NCBI RefSeq assembly: GCF_018130545.1
Contig: NZ_JAFCKF010000001.1
Span: forward strand, 310,001 to 374,000
From: Bradyrhizobium tropiciagri
GTDB taxonomy: Bacteria > Pseudomonadota > Alphaproteobacteria > Rhizobiales > Xanthobacteraceae
DNA length: 64,000 nucleotides
Direction: 5' to 3'
In this document: one piece after another, positions 33,270 to 42,068 of the stretch
Numbering within the stretch: position 1 is the stretch's first letter
Layout of the letters: each line of letters begins with the position of its first letter
Position numbers and translations under genes: made by a program
Notes under the pieces: model-generated
The model's input: only the letters and a program-made list of their open reading frames with translations
Told to the model about the DNA's origin: nothing
Databases searched by the model: none

Positions 33270-33566
33270 ATGGCTAAATCCACCTTCCGCCCCCTGCACG
33301 ACCGCGTCGTGGTCAAGCGTATCGATGCCGACGAGAAGTCCAAGGGCGGCATCATCATTCCGGACTCGGCCAAGGAGAAGCCGTCGCAGGGCGAGATCGT
33401 CGCCGTCGGCCCGGGTGGCCGCGACGAGGCCGGCAAGCTGATCCCGATCGACCTCAAGGTCGGCGACCGCGTGCTGTTCGGCAAGTGGTCGGGCACCGAG
33501 GTCAAGCTCGACAACCAGGAGCTCCTGATCATGAAGGAGTCCGACATCATGGGCGTGCTGGCCTGA
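33270..33566 (+). CDS. groES: Co-chaperonin GroES
   Basis: 98-residue co-chaperonin that caps GroEL and helps refold proteins. Landmarks are [44 protein letters not shown], with the mobile loop, and [34 protein letters not shown] at the end. Preceded by promoter and CIRCE. GroEL follows after 182 bp, wider than usual because a palindromic repeat lies between. Confidence 0.97.
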   Translation: MAKSTFRPLHDRVVVKRIDADEKSKGGIIIPDSAKEKPSQGEIVAVGPGGRDEAGKLIPIDLKVGDRVLFGKWSGTEVKLDNQELLIMKESDIMGVLA

Positions 33567-33598
33567 TCGCAGATAATCGGCTGCCGCAAAGCCAAGGT

Positions 33599-33702
33599 CG
33601 TCATGCCCGGACAAAAGCGCGAAGCGCGTCTTCGCGCAGATGATCCGGGCATCCATCACACTTCGAGAAAGATGGATCGCCGGGTCAAGCCCGGCGATGA
33701 CA
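33599..33702. repeat. Palindromic repeat between groES and groEL
   Basis: Two nested hairpins: ATGCCCGGACAAAAGCGCGA pairs with ATGATCCGGGCAT, and CGCCGGGTCAAGCCCGGCGA is a second hairpin preceded by a GATGGA half. The GGGTCAAGCCCG core matches the repeat at 5038-5125. It splits the groESL operon. Confidence 0.75.
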
Positions 33703-33748
33703 AGTGTGGGATGCGGCGGCTGCCCCCAATCACCCAGGAGTAATTTGA

Positions 33749-35392
<1,644 letters not shown>

Positions 35393-35417
35393 GCCCTCGC
35401 CACATCGCATCGAGATC

Positions 35418-35447
35418 GAAGGCCGCCTCCGGGCGGCCTTCTTTTTT
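35418..35447 (+). terminator. Rho-independent terminator of groESL
   Basis: Stem GAAGGCCGCC/GGGCGGCCTTC with loop TCC, followed by TTTTTT, 25 bases after the groEL stop. Strong and unambiguous. Confidence 0.92.
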
Positions 35448-35483
35448 GCAGTTTGATTACGATCGGGATGTAAGGGTCATCGC

Positions 35484-35774
35484 ATGTCCCGCGACGCCAA
35501 ATCACTGACGTCCACGCTGGTGCTGTTCTACGCGATCGGCGCGGTGCTCGCGTTGAGCACCTATGCTCTGGACAGCATCGATGGCTTTGTAGCCGTTTTG
35601 AGGGTCTGGATCATCCAAACGTCGACGTTTTTGGTCCTCGGCGCGGGTTACGGTCTCTACTACGTCATTTCCCGTTCTGCCGGTCACCGTCCAAAAGCGC
35701 CGTTGCGCTTTCTGGACATCTCCTTCCTGGCTTCTGCTACCACTCTCGTTAGTGGCTGGCTGATCTATCGTTGA
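35484..35774 (+). CDS. Small membrane protein of unknown function
   Basis: 96-residue protein with three hydrophobic helices (STLVLFYAIGAVLALSTYAL, FVAVLRVWIIQTSTFLVLGAGYGLYYVI, ISFLASATTLVSGWLIY). ATG 35484 follows the groEL terminator by 37 bases, so it has its own start of transcription. No recognised domain. The frame is clean and the helices are convincing. Confidence 0.6.
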   Translation: MSRDAKSLTSTLVLFYAIGAVLALSTYALDSIDGFVAVLRVWIIQTSTFLVLGAGYGLYYVISRSAGHRPKAPLRFLDISFLASATTLVSGWLIYR

Positions 35775-35798
35775 GTGACGCCACCCAGATCGTAGATC

Positions 35799-35876
35799 GT
35801 AGGGCGGATTAGCGAAGCGTAATCCGCCGCATCTCTCCGCGAATGGCGTATTACGCCTTCGGCTAATCCGCCCTAC
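35799..35876. repeat. Palindromic repeat (TAGGGCGGATTA type)
   Basis: GTAGGGCGGATTAGCGAAGC at the left pairs with GCCTTCGGCTAATCCGCCCT at the right; the centre also pairs (GTAATCCGCC with GGCGTATTACG). Copies of this type are widespread in Rhizobiales genomes. It separates convergent genes. Confidence 0.8.
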
Positions 35877-35902
35877 AGACCTTTTGCCGGGCTCGCAGCC
35901 TT

Positions 35903-36271
35903 CTACGCCACGCAAACGTCCGGCACCGCGACCTTCTGGAACAGATGCGGCGATGCCACCGCCGAGGCGGGATAGGCCGACAGCTTGGCCCTGAACTCCG
36001 GGTTCATGAACGCGGCGCGAAAGGCGGCGGTGGATTCCCAGACTGCGTAGTTCAGATAGGCCGGGCTGTCGCCGAGCGCGCGGTGCAGCTGGGTCGAGAT
36101 GAAGCCCGGCTGCCGCTTCATGATGGCCGCGTCGTCCTGCCAGGCTTTCAGGAAAGTTTGCTCGTCGGCCTTGTCGAGCGTGAACAGGTTGACCAGCACG
36201 ACGTTGCTGGCCTCGACCGCGAGCTGGCGGTTGATCGGGAAAGCGGGGTCGAGGGGGCGCATCTGCGGCAT
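35903..36271 (-). CDS. Antibiotic biosynthesis monooxygenase (ABM) domain protein
   Basis: 122-residue protein with the ferredoxin-like ABM fold: VVLVNLFTLDKADEQTFLKAWQDDAAIMKRQPGFISTQLHRALGDSPAYLNYAVWESTAAFRAAF (in two parts, VNLFTLDKADEQTFLKAW and YLNYAVWESTAAFRAAF). Such proteins are quinol or heme oxygenases or stress proteins. ATG 36269-36271. It diverges from a MarR gene with a palindrome between them, the usual arrangement for a regulator controlling its neighbour. Confidence 0.82.
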   Translation of the reverse strand: MPQMRPLDPAFPINRQLAVEASNVVLVNLFTLDKADEQTFLKAWQDDAAIMKRQPGFISTQLHRALGDSPAYLNYAVWESTAAFRAAFMNPEFRAKLSAYPASAVASPHLFQKVAVPDVCVA

Positions 36272-36332
36272 GGTTGGCTCCGTTTGATATGGTGCTATGA
36301 TGTCATTTCGATCAGATCGATACATATGATAT

Positions 36333-36350
36333 TTGACATTATGATGTCAA
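36333..36350. promoter_or_regulatory. Perfect palindrome, candidate MarR operator
   Basis: TTGACATTATGATGTCAA: 7-bp arms, 4-bp spacer, 20 bp before the MarR start and 62 bp before the ABM gene. A further half-site ATGTCA is at 36299-36304. Probably bound by the MarR product; inference. Confidence 0.6.
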
Positions 36351-36369
36351 TAAGATTGTATGGTGACAA

Positions 36370-36846
36370 ATGACGAATGCAAAACGAACGCCGGCGGGGG
36401 AAGCCCTGAGCAGCCTGATTCTCGACCTGTTCCGGCTGAACAGCCTGCTGTTCACATCGGGCGACCGGCTGGTGGCCGGGCTCGGGCTGACGAGCGCGCG
36501 CTGGCAGATCCTCGGCGCCATCGTCGCCACCGAGCGCCCGCAACCGGTGGCGTGGCTGGCGCGCGACCTCGGCGCGGCCAGACAGAACGTGCAGCGGATC
36601 GTCAACGACCTCGAACGGGACGGACTCGTCACATTCGAGACCAACCCGCATCACCGCCGCGCCCAGCTCGTCGTGCTGACCGAGAAGGGGCAGCAAGCCT
36701 TCGATGCGGCGATGCGGCTGCAATTGCCCTGGGTGAACGGCCTCGCCGACGGACTTTCGATGAAGGACATCGAAGCCATGAACCGCGTCGTCAGCACGCT
36801 GCGCGGCAGGCTGGAGAACGGCGAGGAATCTGACCAACGCACATGA
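36370..36846 (+). CDS. MarR family transcriptional regulator
   Basis: 158-residue winged-helix dimer: LTSARWQILGAIVATERPQPVAWLARDLGAARQNVQRIVNDLERDGLVTFETNPHHRRAQLVVLTEKGQQAF (in parts; recognition helix ARQNVQRIVNDLERDGLV, wing NPHHRRAQLVVLTEKG). The DERxTR-like wing of MarR is present. Divergent from the ABM gene; probably autoregulated and controlling the ABM gene through the palindrome. Ligand unknown, perhaps a phenolic or quinone compound. Confidence 0.88.
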   Translation: MTNAKRTPAGEALSSLILDLFRLNSLLFTSGDRLVAGLGLTSARWQILGAIVATERPQPVAWLARDLGAARQNVQRIVNDLERDGLVTFETNPHHRRAQLVVLTEKGQQAFDAAMRLQLPWVNGLADGLSMKDIEAMNRVVSTLRGRLENGEESDQRT

Positions 36847-36957
36847 CGCCTGGCCCGTCTCGATTCGTCATCGCCGGAACATGAGCGGCGACGCCGTTCT
36901 CCTGATGGCTGCACCGGGCCATGACAGTGCCGAAGGTCAGATCCTTCGAAATTGATA

Positions 36958-36985
36958 GCCGCCGTCAGGCGGCCTTCTTTTTTGG
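36958..36985 (+). terminator. Candidate terminator after the MarR gene
   Basis: GCCGCC-GTCA-GGCGGC followed by CTTCTTTTTT. It is 111 bases after the stop; a second hairpin CGAAGG-TCAGAT-CCTTCG lies just before at 36931-36948. Confidence 0.6.
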
Positions 36986-37047
36986 CCAATGACACGGAGG
37001 TTTGCTAGTTACGACGGAACCGATTCTGCCCTTCGAGGACTTATCGT

Positions 37048-38247
37048 ATGCGCGCGCTCCCGCTCCTGCTGCTCGGTCTTGCCGTCGCCTCGGCCCCTGC
37101 TGTCGCCCAGATCAAGCTGCAATCGAAAGCAACACCGGCGGGCGGTCCCGAGACGCGCTATTTCACCTCGATCGACGGCCTGATGGACGGCAATGCCGAC
37201 GTCGTCCTGAAGGAAACCCGGCAGGGCAAGACCGTGACCGCGGCGGTGCTCGACGTCTGCTATCCGGCCGACAAGGGCTCCGACCGCAAGGACCGCTTCG
37301 TCGCCAACCTGACCATCAGCGGCCAGACGCTCTCCGGCACCACCCAGAGCGTCGCCGACAAGCAGCCGGTCACCATCAAGCTGAACCGCAAGCAGAGCGG
37401 CGACGGGTTTGAATTCCGCGGCCAGATCACGATCGGCCAGACCGTGACCGAAGTCGCCTCGACCGACAATTCCGATCTCAGCGAGAAGGAATTCCAGGAC
37501 AACCAAGCCACCGAGGACGGCATCACGCCGCAGCCGAAGGATTTCACCGACGTCTCGCCGGAATCGATCGGCGTGCGGGTGAAGCTCGATGCGGCGGCCG
37601 ACTTCCTCAAGAGCCTGAAGGGCGAGGCCGTCGAGATCGGCACCTCGAGCCTCTCGGTGACCTGCGATGCGATGCGCTCGGGCGAGCAGACCATCAACCT
37701 CACCGTCGATCCCGAGCACGCCAGCGCGCTGCTCGCCAAGGCGAAGTCGGCGCCCGGCGTGACGGCAGCCGGCTGGACCAGCGGCGTGGTCGAGATGGAC
37801 CGCACCATCCGCTTTGCCGCCGCCGACTGGACCAGCGGCGACAAGATCAACAAGGACAAGCTGGCAACCGCGATCGCCGGCGTGCTGGCGAAGACGCTGG
37901 CAGCAAAGCCTGCCTCAACGGCGTGGAATGCGAACACCGGCAAGCTCAAGCTGGTGCTGAAGCGGCCCAGCGCTATCTATCCGGCGCTCGGCCTGACCCA
38001 GAATTACGAAATCACCGCCCTCGTCTCGCCGGAGAAGCCCGGCAGCTCCGACAAACTGATCCTGTGGGTCTCGAGCCCGACCGTCTCGACCTCCGACGAC
38101 AGCGCCGGCGCCAAGCTCAACCTGTCCGACGATTCCAGCAGCGACGAGGAAGGCAGCGAAACCAAGGACGACAACGGCGCGATCGACGCGCTGCTCAAGG
38201 AATTCAAAGGCCAGCGCTGGGACGCCGACAAGTCGGCGTGGCACTGA
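37048..38247 (+). CDS. Secreted hypothetical protein
   Basis: 399-residue periplasmic or extracellular protein with a signal peptide (RALPLLLLGLAVASAPAVAQ). The mature part is of mixed alpha/beta type without a motif I can name; SLSVTCDAMRSGEQTINLTVD and ALGLTQNYEITALVSPEKPG are typical stretches. Two segments of the form TAAGWTSGVVEMDRTIRFAAADWTSGDK look like an internal repeat (WTSG twice). The C-terminus is acidic (SDDSSSDEEGSETKDDNG). The two cysteines could bond. Function unknown. Confidence 0.8.
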   Translation: MRALPLLLLGLAVASAPAVAQIKLQSKATPAGGPETRYFTSIDGLMDGNADVVLKETRQGKTVTAAVLDVCYPADKGSDRKDRFVANLTISGQTLSGTTQSVADKQPVTIKLNRKQSGDGFEFRGQITIGQTVTEVASTDNSDLSEKEFQDNQATEDGITPQPKDFTDVSPESIGVRVKLDAAADFLKSLKGEAVEIGTSSLSVTCDAMRSGEQTINLTVDPEHASALLAKAKSAPGVTAAGWTSGVVEMDRTIRFAAADWTSGDKINKDKLATAIAGVLAKTLAAKPASTAWNANTGKLKLVLKRPSAIYPALGLTQNYEITALVSPEKPGSSDKLILWVSSPTVSTSDDSAGAKLNLSDDSSSDEEGSETKDDNGAIDALLKEFKGQRWDADKSAWH

Positions 38248-38444
38248 GCCACCCGCTTCCCGATTGCGCGACGACGTTCGGGAAGCAGCGCCAAGCATCA
38301 TATCGACAAAGCGGAATTTCGCCTGAAGGCGACAGCACGCCCGATCTGGAATCGGGTGGTGCGACACGCGTCTCACATTGCCTAATGCGCGCATCGACAC
38401 AGCGCCGGTCGCGATGCCGGCAACGCGCAAATGGAGACGATGAG

Positions 38445-38909
38445 ATGTCAGAGCAAAACAAGAATGTGGTCGGCCGATGGTTCGCGGGCTTCTGGGGCAA
38501 CCCGTGGAATCCAAACATCATCGAAGAGCTCGCGACGCCAGACATTGTCGTGCACTACCCGATGCACGAGCCGAAGAAGGGCCGCGCCGCGGTCACCCAG
38601 TTCATCACCGAGTTTCGTGAAGCGTTTCCGGATCTGAATTTCTGGGGCGTTGGCGACCTCGTTGCGGAAGGCGATCTCGTCGTCGGCCGCTGGGAAGGCG
38701 GCGGCACACACACCGGACCTGCGTTCAGCGACTTCCGCCTCGGCTCACTGCCCGCAGCGTCTGGCCGCAAGATGACATTCGCCGGCACGACCGTGCTGCG
38801 TGTGCGGGACGGACGAATCGCCGAGGAGCTCGGACAGGAAGACGCGCTGACCGCCATGCTGCAGCTCGGCCTCATCCGCCTGCCCGAACAGAGTGGCTAC
38901 GCGGGCTGA
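38445..38909 (+). CDS. SnoaL-like / NTF2-fold protein
   Basis: 154-residue protein of the SnoaL polyketide-cyclase-like fold: NKNVVGRWFAGFWGNPWNPNIIEELATPDIVVHYPMHEPKKGRAAV, ITEFREAFPDLNFWGVGDLVAEGDLVVGRWEGGGTHTG and FAGTTVLRVRDGRIAEELGQEDALTAMLQLGLI. Such proteins act as ester cyclases, isomerases or unknown enzymes. GGAGACGATGAG precedes ATG 38445. Isolated gene, substrate unknown. Confidence 0.82.
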   Translation: MSEQNKNVVGRWFAGFWGNPWNPNIIEELATPDIVVHYPMHEPKKGRAAVTQFITEFREAFPDLNFWGVGDLVAEGDLVVGRWEGGGTHTGPAFSDFRLGSLPAASGRKMTFAGTTVLRVRDGRIAEELGQEDALTAMLQLGLIRLPEQSGYAG

Positions 38910-39004
38910 ATCGACGGTTCGTCGACTAAACACGGTCCAATGCTACTGGACCGGCATCGCACCTCCGGGTGCAGTGCCGGCTCAGTCTGTCCCAGCACTC
39001 CGCG

Positions 39005-39472
39005 TCAGGCCGGAAAGATCAGGCACGTCGTCGTGCCGTGCGCGAGCAACCGCCCCTTCGCGTCGGTGACCCTGCCCTCGGCGGTACCGACGCGGCGGCC
39101 GCAATTGAGCACCCGCCCCTCGGCCCGGATCGGACCGGTGTCCGGCGTGATCGGACGGACCAGCGAGATCTTGAATTCGAGCGTGGTCTGGCTGATGCCG
39201 GCGTCGAGCGTCGACTGCACCGCAAGGCCCATGCAGCTGTCGAGCAGCGTCGCCGTCAGGCCGCCATGCACGGTGCCGGCCGGATTGAGATGCGCATCGG
39301 TCGGCAGCAGCGTGACGACGACGCGACCGTGTTCGGCTTCAGTGACGTCATAGCCGAGCGTCCGCGCGATCGTGTTGAGCGGCAGTGCGCCGCTGGCGAG
39401 CCCCTCCACGAATGCCAGCCCGCTCATCTGCTGCTTCTGTTCGGCACTGACGGTGCCGTAGCTCTTGGCCAT
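39005..39472 (-). CDS. PaaI-type hotdog thioesterase
   Basis: 155-residue hotdog-fold acyl-CoA thioesterase with the signature NPAGTVHGGLTATLLDSCMGLAVQS and the second conserved part TTLEFKISLVRPITPDTGPIRAEGRVLNCGRRVGTAEGRVTD. The Asp in LLDSCMG sits where the catalytic residue is found. ATG 39470-39472 is 18 bases past the stop of the AdaA-like gene, so it may be cotranscribed. Substrate could be phenylacetyl-CoA or another aryl-CoA; not visible. Confidence 0.85.
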   Translation of the reverse strand: MAKSYGTVSAEQKQQMSGLAFVEGLASGALPLNTIARTLGYDVTEAEHGRVVVTLLPTDAHLNPAGTVHGGLTATLLDSCMGLAVQSTLDAGISQTTLEFKISLVRPITPDTGPIRAEGRVLNCGRRVGTAEGRVTDAKGRLLAHGTTTCLIFPA

Positions 39473-39490
39473 TGCTGATCTCCATCGGGT

Positions 39491-40069
39491 TCATTGCATC
39501 GTGACGCCGTGTGGCCGCCTCCGTCGCAGCGAGATCGGAGAGCGGCCGTAGAGTTTTGCGAATGCGGCGTTCATGCGCCTTGCGCTGGAGAAGCCGGCGC
39601 GCTGCGCCACCACAGACAGCGGGGCATCGCTGCCGTCGATCAGCCGCTTGGCGCGCTGCACCCGCAGCGAGAGCGCGACCTGGAGCGGCGAGGCCTCGAG
39701 ATGTTCGGCAAACAGCCGCGACAGATGCCGCGCGCCGATGCCGAGCCGTTCGGCCAATGCTTGGACGTTGCCGCGGTCGAGTGCGCCGTCCTCGATCAGC
39801 GCCAGCGCGCGCTCGACGGTGGTCCGGGTGCCCTTCCATGCCGGGCAGAACGGCGCCGCCTCGGGACGGCAGCGCAGGCAGGGCCGGAAGCCGGCACGCT
39901 CGGCCGACGCCGCGCTGCCGTAGAACCGCACATTGCGGGCGAGCGGCGTGCGCGCCCGGCAGACCGGGCGGCAATACACGCCCGTGGTCTTGACCGCGAC
40001 GAACACGATGCCGTCCCAGGCAGGATCGCGGCGCTGAAAGGCAGCATATTGTGCGGTGAAGTCGAGCAT
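39491..40069 (-). CDS. Ada-type DNA-alkylation sensor / AraC regulator without methyltransferase domain
   Basis: 192-residue protein combining the N-terminal Ada zinc domain with an AraC helix-turn-helix. The zinc and methyl-accepting Cys residues are Cys33 (E. coli Cys38), Cys37, Cys64 and Cys67 in VYCRPVCRARTP and GFRPCLRCRPE. The AraC domain starts near residue 85 (ERALALIEDGALDRGNVQALAERLGIGARHLSRLFAEHLEASPL) and ends in FSSARRMNAAFAKLYGRSPISLRR. The O6-methylguanine methyltransferase domain of full Ada is absent, so this is the AdaA type. ATG 40067-40069 is used; a longer form reaching 40156 is possible. Confidence 0.85.
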   Translation of the reverse strand: MLDFTAQYAAFQRRDPAWDGIVFVAVKTTGVYCRPVCRARTPLARNVRFYGSAASAERAGFRPCLRCRPEAAPFCPAWKGTRTTVERALALIEDGALDRGNVQALAERLGIGARHLSRLFAEHLEASPLQVALSLRVQRAKRLIDGSDAPLSVVAQRAGFSSARRMNAAFAKLYGRSPISLRRRRPHGVTMQ

Positions 40070-40165
40070 GCGTTCGCTATAGCCGCCGCCGCGCGCCGCG
40101 GCGACCCGGTTTGCGGAGACAACGTCCGGAAACGACCGGCGGGTGCGGGCAAGCACCAGTTGCGG

Positions 40166-40630
40166 TCAGAGGCGCTTGGTCATGAACAGGCTGAGCGGAT
40201 CGGGCGCGTAGTCGCCGAACGGCGGACATTCCTGGTAGCCGGCGGCGCGGTAGAGCACGATCGCCTCCGGTTGCCGGATGCCGGTCTCCAGGCTGAGGCG
40301 CTCGATCTGCCGGCTGCGCGCCACCGCTTCCAGCGCGTCGAGCAGACAACGGCCGAGCCCACCTCCGCGCGCATCAGCGCGCACGAACATCCGCTTCATC
40401 TCGGCATGCCCGGGCGCGATGATGCGGAAGGCGACCGAGCCGAGTACTTCGGTATTGCGCCGCGCGACGAGAAACACCGTGCCGGGGGCGGCGAGCGTCG
40501 CTGCGTCGGCGAGGTGGTTGCTGTCGGGCGGATACAGCGCCGCCAGATAGGCGTCCGACAGCGCGATCAGCCGCCGCACCTCGGGCTGTGTGGGGTCTTC
40601 GGGGCCGATGCTGATCTCAGGCTTGCGCAT
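40166..40630 (-). CDS. GNAT family N-acetyltransferase
   Basis: 154-residue acetyltransferase: the acetyl-CoA-binding motif VRADARGGGLGRCLLDALEAVARS and the preceding strand VFLVARRNTEVLGSVAFRIIAPGHAEMKRMFV are typical. The end FGDYAPDPLSLFMTKRL resembles putative acetyltransferases often linked with stress. ATG 40628-40630. It is upstream of the AdaA-like gene on the same strand, 96 bp apart. Substrate unknown. Confidence 0.85.
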   Translation of the reverse strand: MRKPEISIGPEDPTQPEVRRLIALSDAYLAALYPPDSNHLADAATLAAPGTVFLVARRNTEVLGSVAFRIIAPGHAEMKRMFVRADARGGGLGRCLLDALEAVARSRQIERLSLETGIRQPEAIVLYRAAGYQECPPFGDYAPDPLSLFMTKRL

Positions 40631-40813
40631 CTCGGACACGATTTGGAGCCGGCTGACAAAGCCGTCGCCAACTGTCGGCCGACGCCCCGAGCCCGTCAAT
40701 CTACGGGGCCCTGCGACCAAAAGACTTTGTGCTGCCGCAGTTCGGTCACCGAAAATTAAGGCTCGATTTAGTTTCGAGGATCATGCTTTGCGTCACCGAA
40801 CACAGGTCACGCC

Positions 40814-41494
40814 ATGCAAGACCGCGAGCCGATCAGTCCTGGGAGCATCTGGCCAACAACAGATGCGACGGAGGGTCATTCGCCGGCGCAGACGGCGGAC
40901 CTCTGGGACGTCTCAGGTGAAAATCGCGACGCCGCCCTGCTGCTGCGGGAGCCGTTCGCAGACCGCATCGGCACCGCGCTGCTGGCAGCGACTGCGCTGG
41001 CCGCGAGCTTCGTGCTGGGATGGGCGGGCGGCGCCAACTGGCACGACTTCTTCACAACTCCTGCCACGGTCCCGGTAGCCCAGAAGGAAGCGCCCGCCCC
41101 GCATCTTGCAGAGGCGCCGCCGAGCCGAAGAAGCGAGAGCCCGCGGCGGACGGCGTCCAACGCCGACCCCGTCGTCACCGGCAGCATTCCCAAATCCATT
41201 GTCAATCCGCGCCCGCAGGTGCTCGGTGCCGCGCCGACGACGCTGAACGCGCAGGCCATGGCGCTGGGGCCGAAGCAGCCGCTTCCGGCAGCGCCGGAGT
41301 CGCGGCCGAGCACGATCCCCGGATGGTCGGTGGTCGAGGTCCGCGACGGCACCGCCGTGCTCGAAGGGCCGGAAGGTGTCAAGATGGCCGCACGCGGCGA
41401 CGTTGTCCCGGGCCTCGGCCGAGTCGATTCCATCGTGCGCTGGGGCAATCGCTGGATCGTCGCCACCGCAAGCGGATTGGTCGCGACGCCCTGA
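40814..41494 (+). CDS. Single-pass membrane protein with C-terminal beta domain, unknown function
   Basis: 226-residue protein: an N-terminal cytoplasmic segment, one transmembrane helix (RIGTALLAATALAASFVLGW, 51-70), a Pro-rich linker (residues about 75-165) and a C-terminal domain (WSVVEVRDGTAVLEGPEGVKMAARGDVVPGLGRVDSIVRWGNRWIVATASGLV). The GxxxxVDxIxxWGNxWIVxT pattern resembles the periplasmic modules of PilP/GspC-type proteins but I cannot prove it. No pilus genes nearby. Divergent from the GNAT cluster. Confidence 0.7.
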   Translation: MQDREPISPGSIWPTTDATEGHSPAQTADLWDVSGENRDAALLLREPFADRIGTALLAATALAASFVLGWAGGANWHDFFTTPATVPVAQKEAPAPHLAEAPPSRRSESPRRTASNADPVVTGSIPKSIVNPRPQVLGAAPTTLNAQAMALGPKQPLPAAPESRPSTIPGWSVVEVRDGTAVLEGPEGVKMAARGDVVPGLGRVDSIVRWGNRWIVATASGLVATP

Positions 41495-41510
41495 GCGCCG
41501 AGGCTGCGCC

Positions 41511-41924
41511 TCAGTTGCTGTTGATCACGTAGCGCAGCTGCTTGCTTCCGATGAACGTGACCTGATCGCCCTGCCGTCGCCAGCTCGTCATGTCGCCGAG
41601 CGCGGCGAGCAGATCCTTGTCGGCCTGCGCCCGCTCCGGCGTGCAGGTGCGGTTCTCCATCGCGCCGGGAACGAACACGATGGTGTTGCCGGCCACCGAG
41701 AACTGGCCCTTGCCGCCGTCGCACCACAGCTCGAGGATCACCTCGCCATTGTCGCCGATCTCGATCGAGGGAATCCGCTTGGAGCCGGGCATGCGCGCGG
41801 CATCTAGCGTCATCACGAAACCGAACGGGAATTCTTCCTGGGCCTTGGCCGGAGCCGCAGCAAGAGCCGCAGCAGCCAGCACCAATGCGGCCACGCCGCC
41901 GTTCAGAATCCGCTTCATCGACAT
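41511..41924 (-). CDS. Secreted META/HslJ-like domain protein
   Basis: 137-residue protein with a signal peptide (MKRILNGGVAALVLAAAALAAAPAKA) and a META-like domain (GFVMTLDAARMPGSKRIPSIEIGDNGEVILELWCDGGKGQFSVAGNTIVFVPGAMENRTC, with two conserved cysteines). It converges with the preceding membrane protein gene at 17 bp. HslJ/META proteins have been linked to resistance and motility but the role is uncertain. ATG at 41922-41924 is used; codons 41927 and 41918 are alternatives. Confidence 0.75.
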   Translation of the reverse strand: MSMKRILNGGVAALVLAAAALAAAPAKAQEEFPFGFVMTLDAARMPGSKRIPSIEIGDNGEVILELWCDGGKGQFSVAGNTIVFVPGAMENRTCTPERAQADKDLLAALGDMTSWRRQGDQVTFIGSKQLRYVINSN

Positions 41925-42014
41925 CATTCCCACCAATTGCGACGCCGCCCTTCTATGGGACGAGGTCGTGATTGGCCAGCTTGGCGGAGCGAGAAAAACC
42001 GCTTGAAAAGCAAA

Positions 42015-42042
42015 ATCCCCGCGGGCTCGCACCCGCGGGGAT
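42015..42042 (-). terminator. Rho-independent terminator of the permease gene
   Basis: 11-bp arms ATCCCCGCGGG and CCCGCGGGGAT around CTCGCA; on the minus strand the stem is followed by TTTTGCTTTT, 27 bases after the permease stop. Confidence 0.85.
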
Positions 42043-42068
42043 CCTGGTTTGGGCGACGCCTCGCCTCG

